From: Solea solea
Taxonomy: Eukaryota > Chordata > Actinopteri > Pleuronectiformes > Soleidae
Direction: 5' to 3'
Length of the DNA: 64,000 nucleotides
Assembly (NCBI RefSeq): GCF_958295425.1
Contig: NC_081139.1
Span: forward strand, 23,108,888-23,172,887
The notes beneath the pieces are model-generated. The model searched no databases. It saw only the letters and a list, made by a program, of their open reading frames with translations, and had not been told where the DNA came from. Within the stretch, counting starts at the first letter, position 1, and each line of letters opens with the position of its first letter. This document shows, one piece after another, positions 1-13,084 of the stretch. Position numbers and translations under genes: made by a program.

Positions 1-394
1 TGACCTTCAATCTGGCTCTGGTTCTCGCACAATGGCCCCCCTTTAAGAGTCATTAGATCTCCAATGATTTTCATCTCAGTCCATTGCATTCAAAGCGTCC
101 TTAGTCTTCCTGTGACTCGTTTTTAAAATGCTAATACAAGTGTATTGTGTTTGACAGGAGAGCGGTGCATATTCAAACTCATATAGGCCCGTTTCAACAT
201 TTACGAGTCATATAATGCGATTTATTTGCATTGGGATAAATATTATTATTAACTATCTGACTTTATTACAAAAAAAACGACACACATTCCTATAGGATGC
301 CCTGTCTTGCGGTGTGCACACAGCACTGGAATGTAAAGAAGCAGACTGCTCACTGGGATTAGGAGAGGAAGATGTGGTTGGTGTGGGCTTCAAC

Positions 395-550
395 ATATAG
401 AATCTGTACAATGCTTTTGAGGGGAACATACTCTGCTGCCTTATATGCAAATTATCTCCACATAAATGACATGCCAACCTCCAATCACTGACCAATTAAT
501 GACCTTCAGGGCATCTAGTGACACATCAGCAGCACTAATTTATACTTGAC
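395..550. promoter_or_regulatory. Candidate noncoding regulatory block with octamer
   Basis: Unique sequence, with a perfect POU octamer ATGCAAAT at 445-452 followed by CCAATCA and CCAATTAATGA. Nothing coding. Conservation is a guess from motif density. Confidence 0.25.
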
Positions 551-579
551 AGGTCCCCTGGTGCGTGCCGGCAAAGTTT

Positions 580-804
580 GTGTGTGTGTGCATGTGTGTG
601 CATGTGTGTGCATGTGTGCGTGTGTGTGTGTGTGTGTGTGCACCAGTTGAGCTCATTACCATGGAAACCCAGTTTGCATATGTGTGTGGGTCTGTGACAC
701 AAACGGCGTTATCCTCATCACAATAATCAGCTTGTGTGCATGTGTGTGTGTGTGTGTGTGCTTTTTAAAAATTCTATTTGTATATTATTCCACTCACATG
801 TTGA

Positions 805-842
<38 letters not shown>

Positions 843-983
843 CGTGTGTGTCTCAGTACAGTTTCGTTCAGGCTGATCTCTGCTACCTACATTGTATCAA
901 CTCCATCAGCTTCTGCTCTGTCCCATCAATCATTGTAGTGGGTACATCTCTCTCTATGTCTGAACGTGTGTGTGTGTGTGTGT
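580..983. repeat. Cluster of four (GT)n tracts
   Basis: GT-rich runs at 580-641, 732-760, 807-851 and 966-983. Frames rich in Cys-Val here are repeat artefacts. Confidence 0.95.
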
Positions 984-3900
984 TTCACTCCCTAACTGCC
1001 TTATCAGACTTCTGCACCAGCAGCTCTCATTAGAACATTAATTGAAAAAGTGTAATTAATCCTGAGAGGTGGCGAGACTGGACTCTGGCCAGAGAGAAAC
1101 CTAGGCAGAGAGAGGTGGTCGTAGAGATGGGTCTGTATTATGACCCAACACTGCCCCCTGTTGTTTCCTCACTGCGTGTCTACACCTTCCTGCTGGCTGA
1201 TGCTGATGCTGCTGATGCTGTTGCTGCTGCTGCTTCCCCATTTTCCTCCAGTGTCACAAATGCCAACCTTACTTTTTCCCTAGCTGTTTTGTATTTAAAA
1301 CAAATAAATACATAATTTAATACAAGCACTAATTGTAAAATTTAATCTATTAATTGTGTGTGTTATTTTTGATTTTGTACAGATGTAAAAACAAATCTAT
1401 TTATGTTTTATAGAGGATAAACAATATAGAAAAAAAAGTATTTACATAGTCAAAGCTCATCTGTTATTAAATATTTAAATGATTTAGAAGATTAATTTCA
1501 AAATTGACAAATACAACAAAGTCAGTTGTTGAAAATATTTATATATCATTACAAACTCTGCCGCATTTTCAGACTGAGAAATTTAGCAGCAGGGCCATGC
1601 ATGTGTGCATTTTAAAAAATATAATAGAACTGCACCGGTACTAGCAATAATGTTTTGCACTTTGAAATAAAAAGATTTTGTTCAAACCTGTCCTTCACAC
1701 ACCTCAGAGCTATGTGGTATAACTATTGTTTCTCTTTAAAAATGAAAAACAAATAAGTTTGTCATATTTGACCCAGGTGTAACACAAAGTGCATTAAATC
1801 AAAAAGGTGCAAAATAGTAGTTCAATTAAATAATTGTCACACATGATCTGACCCACAAACTTCTCACAGTGAATTTAATACCTATTTGTTTATTTATTGC
1901 TATGAATTGATTCATTGAAATCATATATATATACAGTATATATATGCATATATATATCAAAACAAATTGTAATTCAGTGAAATATTGTCCCAAATATTGT
2001 GCAATATCATGTGATCAGTTATTTCATAGCTCGTGTCAGAGACTTCATTTTTCACGTCAATACTTAAAAAAAGAAAATAGACTGAAGCGAGTTTTATAAA
2101 ATTAAATTCAGATTCCTTTGCGCGAGATGAAGCCACACTTTCTTCACTTGATATTAAATCACTGATAGACACACAAATGCCAGGTAATGAGGACACGGAA
2201 ATACACCTGAAATAAATGAAGAGAGCGTTGTGTTCTGTGTCATCCGTGCCCCTGTGGAGAGGAGGACGGAGAGTTGAAGGAGGAAGGGAAAAGGGCGAAG
2301 CGCGAGGCCTGCTCTATTATTCTAATCCGCGGTTGTGTCTGCGTGACCTTTGGAGGGATGATTGTTTCTCATTTAGGAGTGTGAGGTGTGATCTTCCCAC
2401 CTGTTTGATCCCACTCACCTGACCTTTGTAAATTGGCTGTTAAGCATATCGCAACTTGACCCTCTTGCCTCACACATGGCCCGTTAATAGACACAAGCCA
2501 AGCAACCACACCCTCATAAGTATTTAGGCCCTTACACACTCATATAGAGACACACCGCTGCCCTCAGTTCTTTTGAAAAACCTCCGATCTGCTAATTTAG
2601 ACTCGTGTCCCTCGCTGTGAAAAGAATAGATGCTGTGAAATTATTATGGGCAATAGTCTTTTGTGTGTTTTCCCCCTTTTTTTATGGCTCAGATGGAGCA
2701 AGTGTTGGTAACAAAATATTTCCTATGCATATGCATGCCTCCAAAAGGACAAGGAAAATGTAATAAAACTGTCTATTGTGCCAATCACCTTTTCTTGACT
2801 TGGTTAATGAGTGGCAGAGCTGAATGGAATGGCAGTGAGGTGATTTTTCCATCAGACTGATGAGAGGAGAATTAAAGCCCACAGCTTGGGGTCCGCAGCA
2901 CCATTACGCAAGGAAGAAGGTCTGAATTCATTCGACCTGACCACGATTCTAATTAACAACTCAATCTCACACGGCAGCCAAAGAAAGAAAGAGAAAGTGA
3001 GAAAGAGGGGGAGGAGGGACTCCGGTATTGTGTAGAAGCAGCACTCTGTTCTGGAGAAATGTCAAAAAGATTGGTTCATCTTTAATCACACACTATTAGC
3101 TACACTATAATTCTACAACCCCGTTGTACACTTATGTTGTTGATATTATTGTGCGTCTGTTTGGTCGTTGTGAACAAAAAGGACGTAACGTTTTTTTTTA
3201 TGTTCTAACCTTGTTCTGGATCCATGCCATCATTCTGCTGAATGACCGTGTTTTCACTTCTCAAATGTTATTTTGTTGTTGCCTTTGGTGAGATACGATA
3301 ATCGATCGAACGCCAGGGCAAACATCGATATATTAATAAACAACTTAAGGCGCTCCAAAGTTAACAGTCCCTGCCAGTTTCACTCGCTGGGCGTCACTAC
3401 TTGATGTCTCCTCGCGGTGGCTCTGCTCAAATGAATGAGGGAAACGTTGGGCAGAAGTTACCTAACTGTTTGGTTTTCTTCTTGTATTATTGATATCGTG
3501 GACCATGTATCACATACCCTGCGTTTCCCACTCCTTGACTCCACATAAATATACATCACTTCCTGTGTGCAGTGAGGGAATGTCGTTGGGCGACACAAGC
3601 TCTGGACACAGAGAGAGTGATGTGATGAGCTGAATCAGCATTGTGTGAACTCCACAATGGTCTGACTGTAACAGCCTTGGTTATATATATAAAACGTACG
3701 TACTAGTGCTTCTTCTGCCGTGCAGCCGCGTGTCTCCAGTCCTTGTCCACCTCCTGAACTTGTTTGCACGCTCCACATCCCCATGGTTCTCTAAAGCTGT
3801 GAGCTTTCAGGGGACATTTCCCCGGATTAAAAGGATGATTTCATTAGCCTCCGTGGGTATCAGGTTTCATTTTAGGATTAAATCCTGCAGATTAGAAGCC

Positions 3901-5424
3901 AGGGCTACTCCTCTGCATCTCATTAATATCTAATAGCAAGAGAAATGTAATTTGGCAAGCTCGTCTTTCTGATTACTAGGCAAATGTATGCTTTGCTCTT
4001 TAAGACCATAAATTGGGCTTTGAACACTGTCTCTGTTCGGGGTTTAGTCCTCATCCCCAGGCAGGGTCACTGATGGAAGCACAAACTGCAGGAAGGTCAA
4101 ACCGAGCTGCAACTTTTTTATCTCGCCATGTTGATCAATGTTTTCACCAAAATGACCGCCTGGAAAAAAATTACCAGGGATTCTGTGACCATAAAGCATC
4201 GTTGAAGCTGTACTTGGGTCAACTCAGTGTGTCTCTTAGCCTCCAGGGACAGGTTGTTCTGAGATGTGACTTCAGCAGCAGTGAGGTTGCCTCCTTCTTC
4301 TTTATTCCCTCACACAGCGTCAGAGCACTGTCCCGTCAGCCTGTGCTGGCCCGGGCCAGTCCCCACAGAGTCCTGCTCCGAGTGCTGTGCGCCTCCTGTC
4401 AGTCAGAATGCCCCTCAGCAGCCTCTATCACTGATGAAGTATGGACAACAGAGAACAAGGTGGGCGCAAGGGGAGCCAGCCGACTTAATGAGCCAATTTC
4501 TCAGATAATAAGATTGGTGGATATGCTAATATTTCTACCTTAAGGAGATAATTATGATGTAGAAGATAGAATATTTTATCTTAAAGCGACAGTGCACTGG
4601 TCCCAAACCTATCTGTGTTTTTTTTCCTTTTTTTGTGTGGAGGATACAAGGAGGAGACGGTGGTGGTGGTGGTGGTTACATGGGGGGGGGGTGATGTTCA
4701 GTTTGCTGTTTGAGCTGTGGGACAGTGTAGGAAAACAATGCCAGCAGAGCCTTGACGCGCTCACTGTGTTGTGTGTGTTTTTTGGGCTGCGCCTTTGATC
4801 ATGCCGAGCATTTGACACAAGGAGGAGAGGCAGGGGACTTTCAGCCTTCATAAATATTTATCTCATTACCGCGGGCTACAGAAAAAATCACAGAAGAAAG
4901 GATGAGGAGATATCAATTGATCTTTATTGTTAATTGACCCAAAAGTATACTCTCAAAAAACTGAACAACAAAACACGGCTCGTCGCCTTCGCTCGCTGTC
5001 CCCCTTCCTCCCCTCCCACTTGTGTCTTAGTTTCTGACACAAACTTAGTAAACTTATTTTTTTTCTCCGGCTGTCCTCAGGCTCTTGTAATAATTTTGTT
5101 TTCGTGTTTAATTTTCTTATCGACAACCCCTCCCCCCCCTCCCCTCACTACTTTTTTTTTTTCCAATTCCCCAAATGGAACACGCTCTGCCACCTTGATG
5201 TGTATAACTAGAGGTTAAATGATAAAATGTGTTATTGAAATGTAGGCCTCCTGATTATGGCTGCAGTTCGTGGCCCATTCCAAATAGCCAGGGGCAGACA
5301 AGAAGCCAGATAGGGACCTTGTGGGTTAACAGTTTAATAAAGGGGGAGGGAATGGGGGAGGGAGGGAGGTAGAGGGACTGAGTAATGCTTCTCTCACTCT
5401 CTCCCTCTCTGCCCTGTGTTTTAC

Positions 5425-5650
5425 GGTTTTAATTAGGCTATAACAAGCTCAATCATGTAATTAAGAGCTCAGCTGGACCAGAAAACAAGTTGGCCATTAT
5501 AGCCCCCCGACCATCCCAGGTCACCCCCCAGCAGCTGCTAAGCCGGAGCGCATATAACACACAGATGCTCGCATATGGAAGTGTCACAGTTTGGAGGAAT
5601 CTCTGCTGCTCCACTTCTCCGGAAAACTTTGACTGTTTGAAAAATGGCAC
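5425..5650. promoter_or_regulatory. Candidate conserved noncoding element
   Basis: High-complexity sequence with TTTTAATTAGG, ATGTAATTAAGAGCTCAGCT and CAGCAGCTGC, between low-complexity neighbours. No repeat character. Could be an enhancer. Confidence 0.25.
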
Positions 5651-6089
5651 TCCACTGGTACTGTAGCAGCCTGCACAAATATTTTGACAAAAAAAAAAGT
5701 TTTTTTCATATATCAGCTCAGGCTTTCTACCAGCCCTAGGTTAAACTAACACACGCATAGACTTGACAGCATGCCTGTACACACACACACACACACACAC
5801 GTCCTCGTGGAAGCTGTGTTTTCACTAGGAAGAGTCTCAGCAGTGACAGGTATCCCCCCAGGTGTTTTGTTTCACAGAAACGCTTTATTTTCTTTGTTCG
5901 GCAAAAAAAAAGAGTGCAAAGTGAGAGTGACAGCATGATGGCCTTTTATTAACAGAACACACACACACGCGCGCGCAAACTCACATGGAGACTCGCGCAT
6001 ACAAATCTCTTTATCAGACTTGATATGAACGTGAGCAGCTCCCTCACCTCCTCTCAGTGAGCACCGCTGCCTTTTGTGCTTCCCTCCAG

Positions 6090-6225
6090 CAGAGCCGGCG
6101 ATGCCTAATAGAATTCATGTATATGTAAAGATTCTTGCATCCTATTACGCACAATAAACTGCTTGCTTTATCCGTGGCAGCACCCGGTGAGTGGCACAAT
6201 CTGCCAAACACACCCTTTTCAAATC
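6090..6225. promoter_or_regulatory. Candidate conserved noncoding element
   Basis: Unique, with CTAATAGAATTCATGTATAT and CATCCTATTACGCACAATAA, resembling homeodomain-rich enhancers. No open frame of interest. Confidence 0.25.
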
Positions 6226-8639
6226 AAATTTATTTAGTTAGGCCTCCTTTCAAAGCCACTCATGTAAGCTATCATGTTACACTCTCAACTGAATAACAGG
6301 CGCGAATGTAATTCATTTCATATTCACGGGCAACGTGGCACCCGGCCCACTTACAGGCCCTGTATCAGTAAATTGTCAATTGCGGATGCTCTGCCACGCG
6401 ACATTACAATGCAAACAAGGTGAGTTTTCAAACACCTGATTTGAATAAGCTCAACAAGGAAACATATCAGCCGGCGCTGCCTCACTGGTCTTTGTATTGC
6501 TTCCAGGGGAAGCGAGGGAGTGAGGGAGGGAGGGAGGGAGCAGCTGGAGGAGGCGCAGGAACACTTTTGCAGGTATAGGGTGATGCCGCGCTGATAGCAC
6601 CAGAGCAATGGCAGTTAATTTGAATATGGCACCTCAAGCCACAATGATTATTATCATCACCAAATCAAGGAAATAAATGAGAAGAGGGGCTCCAAAAATA
6701 GCATTCACAGCCTTTTGTGCATAGCAGGTATAGGCCCAGTGGGTGGGGTGGAGGGGTTGGGGGTTGGGGTGGTGGAGAGTGTTCGCTAGCTCATTATCCA
6801 AGGCTGGGCAGAGGGAACGGAGGGATCGGAAAGAAAAATTGCATTAATGTGACCACTCTTTTCATAAGCACTCTCTCTCTCCCCCTCTCTCTCTCTCTCT
6901 CTCTCGCTGTCCCTCTCTTTCTCACAGTCTCTCACTCTCACTATATGCCCTGTTTAATTTGAGTGCCAGCAGGAGGTAATTTAGCCATGCTGCTGTCACC
7001 TGCAATGAGGCCAGAGATAGGGGTGGGAATGGCGAGAACAGATTGAAACTAGTGGTGCTTGAGACCTTTTCTTTCACCCACCTCACCCCTCTTTCCATCC
7101 CCATCATCTTGTCATCTCTCTATATTTCTTCTTCACAAACGCTAATAGCCCCGTTCTCTTCTTCTTTGGACAGCACGTGTCCTGCATCCCTGTCACCGCC
7201 CCGCTCCCCCCCCCACCCCGCTCGTCCCTGAATGCTCTTGCACCCGTCAACCGTGCCTCCTTCTCTCCTCTTAGTCCACTGTTCCTCCAGCTCTTCTGTG
7301 CACATGCATCCCTTGTCTCTGTGTCTGAGTGGAGAGGAGATGGTGGTGAGTCATCCTGGCAGTCCTTTGATTCATGCTGCTCCAGGCTCTCATCAGCAAC
7401 CCCCCCATCCCCCCCCCACCCCAGAGAAATTACCAGTCATTTTAATCGGACCCACGTCTCTAATTCATTACACAACGTCCTGACACGCACGCACACATAC
7501 ACAACTGGAAAAAAGCCCCTCTCAGTCAGATAGTTACCTTCACATAGTCACTTTCGTCTTTGGTGTCAAACGGCACTTAACATCGCTGTCACTCACACGT
7601 ATTCAGAGGAGAGCTGAAGGAGACAACGAGAGAAGGGAAATGGGGCGAGGGGGTATTTAGCCTGCAACTCATTTCTCATCACTTTCCCACACACCGTCTA
7701 TTAGTTCTCCACTTAGTCCTCTCTTCTATACCATCTGTTCTTATCTGTCTGCCTTCTTAAATGGGTTCTCCCGCGTCTCTTCTCAAATCCCATCATTCCA
7801 TTCCTTCTTCTCTTCACTTTGGACTGAACACAGTCATACAGGAAAGTTGAGGGGGGAGATCTTCGGACTGTGAAAAATCAATAGTGTGGGGACAGTAACA
7901 GTAAATTAGCACGTGACGCCACAGAGGCCTTTATCAACCAATAAGAAGCAGTAAATGACACGATGCCTCTGGGGGAGATTGTGTGCAGTTGTAGCTGTGT
8001 CGCTTGCATCATCCCAAAGTCAGCCTTGCATGTTCTTACCCATATATTATTAAATTGGCTTTAATTTGTTAACAATCTCAGGAGAATGGTCTTGTGTTGA
8101 TTTTCACATAGTATTCAAAATGGCACAATACTAAGAGGTGAATATGGTGTCAGCTGACTAAAAAGAGACTAAATGCATTTATTGTCACCATGACAGTGAC
8201 TGCACTAGTTTAGTTTTTGTTTTTTTTAATCCAATGTGCACAACCAGAGCTACAAAAAAGTCAACTATAATAAAACTATTACATTATATTATCATTAAAT
8301 ATTAAAGTAGAACAAAAAAATAACACAATAAAAGTCAAAAAGTAAAACAAAAGACAGCATTAGATAAAAATAAATAGAGACATGGGTCTGCAACAACACA
8401 ATGGTTTAAGAAGAAAAATGTTAAGGACTTTTGTCTGAAAACTATTTAAAACGTGAAAACTCATGCACAAACAATAAAATAAATAAAAAACGAGCTTGGT
8501 CACAAGGCCTTACACAGGTGCTCAGTTCACTTATGCCGTGAGCCTGCTCGGTTTGTGGACATCAACCTTTGTATGAGAATATACAATATTGAAGAAACAC
8601 AGATCGCAAGATTCCGTTTTTCTGTCAACTATTTTACTC

Positions 8640-8810
8640 TGGTACCTTAAGGGAAGGGTGCATAGGGCAAAAGGCGGGGGACACTCAGGTCACCAGACGA
8701 ACAACCATCCACTCTTGGTCAATTTAGAGTGTCCAGTTAGAACCCGGAGAAAGCCCATGCACACACAGGGAGAACATTCAAACACCAACACAACCTGCTC
8801 GCTGTGAGGC
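8640..8810 (-). mobile_element. Truncated, inverted copy of the fish SINE-like repeat
   Basis: Reverse orientation: GCATAGGGCAAAAGGCGGGG, CAATTTAGAGTGTCCAGTTA, AACCCGGAGAAAGCCCATGC and ACACACAGGGAGAACATTC correspond to blocks in the copy at 20596. Confidence 0.6.
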
Positions 8811-9819
8811 CACAGTAATAATCTGACATTTTAATTATTCACTGAATGTTGTTTTGGTAAAGTTTAGTGGTATGATTGTCTTTTATACTCTTAAATGTCT
8901 GGGGGTCTTTATTCATACTTGTGTCTGTTGTTTAAATGATTAGGACCTTGAGTTTAAAGTGAACCGAAGTGAACTCATCAAGACATTTTTGCTTAAACCG
9001 TGCATGTCTTTGTTTGTCTGCCTGCTTCAGTGCTCGGGTCACGTTCAGTTCAGTGCCAAGGTTTCTTTTTCTTCTTTCTGTCCACTACTGAAATAGGATG
9101 TTATTGTGTGCATGGTTGGATCTTTCATTGTTTTTAATGGACCTTGGCAATGTTAATACTCAGTGTGATGTTAAATCATTACAGGAAGTTGACTGTAGTG
9201 ACTCATCTCTGTGTGCTCCTGCATTGTACCATCATTGTTGTAGTTTCCTTTTTTCTTGTCATGGCCAGTTTCTTCTTTTCATAATTTTCTTATTGGATTA
9301 ATTTCAAAATATGTGTAGCAGTTTGTTCAAAGACTTTGGCTCCAGAAGCAAATTAGTGAGCTCTTTTGGAACCTTGGGTATTTGCTACTAAATTCCGGTA
9401 GAGTCAAATATCAGGAAATATATACATATAAGCATTTAACTTAAAAAAATTTTTTAATAAAATAAATAAATGAACATGAATTAAATCAAATTCACCATTT
9501 GTAATAGTGTTACACTGCAATACATGTATTTTTAGTCCTCTCTAGGTCCTAATTAATCACATTATAAATCAGACAAATATATCACCACGGAGAGAGAAAA
9601 ATGACACATTCACTGCGATAAGTCAGAGAGGTCTTCATGAAGGGACAATAACAAGATCATACCACGGCTACAATGACGATATAAACCAATTAAAACACAC
9701 ACACACACACACACTCTGACTTCAGAGGATATTACAGAGGCTTGCATTCATTTCCTGGAGACCTGCTTAAACCGCAACCATGAGACACACTCCTCGTCCA
9801 TGTAATGTGACTGTGTTAA

Positions 9820-10082
9820 GACATTTAGGTCCCCACAATATCACTAATACCTGCACACTCACACACAGAAACCTGTTTTTATATCTTAGTAAAGACACAT
9901 CTGCATTCCCGAGCCCCTTACCCTAACCTTAACCATCACAACTATGTGCCTAACCTTAACCTAAATCCAATTCTAACCCTTAAACCAGGCCTTAACCCAG
10001 AAAAAAAACCTTTTAAAGTTGTGGAGCCCAGATAAAATGTCCCCATAACGTCAAAATGTCCCCACAAAGATAGGTTTTTATG
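9820..10082. repeat. Telomere-like dispersed repeat, copy 1
   Basis: Shared signature of this window's family: a (CA)n side tract, CTGTTTTTATATCTTAGTA, a run of CCTAACCTTAACC-type hexamers, AAACCAGGCCTTAACCC and GTCCCCACAAAGATAGG at the end. Confidence 0.7.
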
Positions 10083-11544
10083 TTTTTTGGACCTCACAAA
10101 ACACACACTTTATCTCTCTCTCCGGGTTGAAAATGCTCAGCTTTGTGTTTGACGATGTTTCTCTAATTACAGGGTCTACAGCTGAATTACACGTAAACTT
10201 TTACTGCTAAAATCATTACTGCTACACACACACACACACACACACATTGAATTGTCTCTGTTACATAATGCTTGTTTACAGGGGCCAAAGGTAAACACTG
10301 CTAAGCAGCAATGACAGCATAAAGGCCGGTCAGGTACCATTGTTGGAGCCTGCTGGGACAATGGGAGGCGCTTCTACCGCTTTTAATTGGATCTTTGCAT
10401 ATAAGAAAAGTTCATGGTGTGTCAGACCTTCTTTCCCATCCCTTCCCTTTTCCTGTCTCTCTCTCTTTTTCAGGTGATGGGTCACTGATCAGGATTAATG
10501 GCTGTCTTCTGATTCTTTCTCTCTCGTCCTTTCATCTCCCCTCCCCTCCCCTCTCATTTTGTATTAAGGAAAAGGATATTTGCAGCTGATTGCAGGAGGG
10601 ATAATTGCTTTTATTATTATTTGAAAACATGTATAAAATGAAACAAATACTTCTTTTAAGTTCCCATCTTTACAAAAAAGAAATTCCCCTGTTCCTCCCC
10701 CTGCACTCCCCCTTCCCCAAAACTCCCTTTTTAAAGATTCCTGAGAGCAAACTAAGGTGTACAGTTGACAGCAGGCTCTTGTGATTAAGTGTTTTCATTG
10801 GTTAATTAGCCCCTACAGCAGTGGAACACAGGCGAGGCAAACAAGGACCAACTCACCAAACGATCAAAGACACAGCCTGTCAGGAGGCTCAAACACGGTG
10901 TACCTGTGGGACAGTCACACAGAGACACACACTCCTCACGTATTGTACCTGTGAGAGAATTACTCCTGAACTGACACACACACACAGGGACACACTCTTA
11001 ACAACAGCACACACAAAGACGCTTGCTCTAAACACTTAATCAGCACCAAAAAGAGGGCATGAGGATCAGAATAAGCACTTTTGTCATCCAACCTCCAGAG
11101 AATAGAGATTTTCTTAAAGATACACACACTAGCCTGTTTTAAAGTTCTGTGGATAAGTTCACTCAAATTGGGTTAAAAGGCTGTTTATAACTTGATATGA
11201 GAAAAGAAAATGGTGTCAAAAACAACTGAGGCATTTTGAATGAGGGCAAGTGCCATCCGAAAACTTTCATGAAAGTGCAACACACCAGTTGTGGCTATTG
11301 TGTGAAAAATGTGAAAGAATGACAAAGAATATAAAAGAAAAGTGCTTCCCTATGAGGGATAGTTTTAACTATGTCGGATGTTTTGTGAGTGACATGGAAA
11401 GAAGAAGAAGAAGCAAAGATCTGAGGATCACAGATAATAGAATGTATATGATTATTTTGTCTTTCTTAACCAGTGGTCAGGTAATGATTTGTAGAGTTGA
11501 ATAAAGAACACCTTTTAAAGGTTGACATCTTAAGATTTGATTAG

Positions 11545-11780
11545 AGTGATACAAATTTAATTTGTACAGGAAATATGGAACTATAGACCCAGCTATAGGC
11601 AATTGGTTTAGCTTAATATGACGTTTCTGTTTGCATTACACAGATATTATGATTAGAAAGGGAAAGTGAACAGATTTGTTCCCATGATCTAAGCTAAAGC
11701 TAACTGGCTAACAGCCCTTTAATAGTAGTGTTTCTCTATCTCACCAACACATTTCCTGTACAAATTAAATTTGTATCACT
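11545..11780. repeat. MITE-like element with perfect 30-bp inverted arms
   Basis: Arms 11545-11574 and 11751-11780 are exact reverse complements (key sequence GATACAAATTTAATTTGTAC). The 176-bp spacer contains AAGCTAAAGCTAACTGGCTA, a phrase typical of fish MITEs, and a related piece follows at 11880-11960. Confidence 0.7.
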
Positions 11781-13021
11781 CTCCTAATCAAACTCTCAAA
11801 ATGTAAAACTTTTAAAAATGTGTTTTGTGTGTGAAACCAGGTCTGACTTTTTAAAAAAGCTTTACAAATCATTACATGAATAAAAGATGATTATGTTTAA
11901 GCTAAAGCTGCTAAGCTAATAAGCAGGCTTCTCTGTGAAGTTAGCCTGTTAGCCTGAGAGGCGAGATAACAAAGCCCACTTCTTAACTTCATTTCAGTAT
12001 TTGTTATCTATAAACTAAATCTTATATGAATGCACAATGAACGATTGTGCATCAGCATTACCAAGGACTTAACTTTTGCCGTTAATAGGTCTAAATTTAT
12101 GGTTCTTACTGTTTCTACCAAGTACAAGTAATTGTTATGCCTGTCGCACAACGATTTCAATGTGCCTTTTACTTTATTTGTCATATATGTTTCACAGTAA
12201 ATCACTTACTGTTTAATTTTTATTCATGGACATTTTTTTCCTTCTCTTGAATGCAGTAAACTGGGAGGTGACGTCACTCCCAGCTTCGACTACCCAGTTC
12301 CAATGTTCCAACACAAAAGAACATACAATCTAGCTGTTATACGTGTTGTCCGTGAGCGTTGACCGATTAATTTGATTCAGTTTGTTGACGTTACTGAAGA
12401 AACTAGTGCATCGCGATCCTTTTTCAGGATACGGTGCATGAGCTGCTTTCCGTTCTTACAATTTAGTGTCTGTTTTGTACGAGGCTGCATAAGATGCTGG
12501 TCAATCACCTTCATGTCATTTGAACTAATGGTTTAAAATGATGATTCTGAATGCAGTTGATGGACACCATAAAGGAAGGAGTGCACGAGGCATGGCTGCC
12601 TCTGTGCTAGTGGCTGGCCCACAGCACTAAAGAACAGTAATGGTTCTAATTCCAATAAAGAGAAAATCCAAGGTCACACCGTGAACTTCCTTCCTATCAG
12701 AAGACCACAAAGACTGGCTGGAAGAGTGCATAATATCCTCACAGCTATTTTTACCTTCAAATTAAAATCTATGACATGTTGAAATGACTGCAGTGTGCAA
12801 GAGGGGTATTCAAAGCAGACACTAATGACGCTTATTAATGGCGTGAATGAAGTCTTGACAGGTCGTGTGTCATTCTGCACGCAGTGCTCCACTGGCATAA
12901 TGGCTAATGTAAGTGGGGATAATTATATATATTATACCCTGTCTTATGGTATTTTGGCAGGAGTATGAAGAGCCAGGCAGAGAGTAGAGTGAAAGCGCTT
13001 GCTCTTTTTGAGACAGAGATG

Positions 13022-13084
13022 TGCGTGTGTGTGTGCGCACGCACGTGCATGTATATCTATATGTGTGTGTGTGTGTGTGTGTGT
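13022..13084. repeat. (GT)n microsatellite
   Basis: Two GT runs separated by a GCACGCACGTGCATG patch, which includes a CACGTG at 13044. Confidence 0.9.

Larger units (their letters stand above)
1..5230. other. Gene-free stretch
   Basis: AT-rich to mixed single-copy sequence with GT repeats (580-983) and short homopolymers. A 176-codon plus-strand frame at 4013-4543 has no recognisable domain or splice context. No RNA gene seen. Confidence 0.5.
5231..9800. other. Gene-free stretch
   Basis: Single-copy blocks, CT- and GGGA-type low complexity (6510-6540, 6870-6905), AT-rich sequence at 8200-8500 and one inverted SINE-like copy at 8640. An AGCACGTGAC E-box is at 7909-7918. Nothing coding recognised. 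Confidence 0.5.

Noticed and set aside
4013..4543. 176-codon plus-strand ORF
   Set aside because: No recognisable domain, no splice or promoter context, mixed composition; fits chance in single-copy DNA.
9900..10000. True telomeric array
   Set aside because: Hexamers are few, degenerate and embedded in a dispersed repeat found at several other places.
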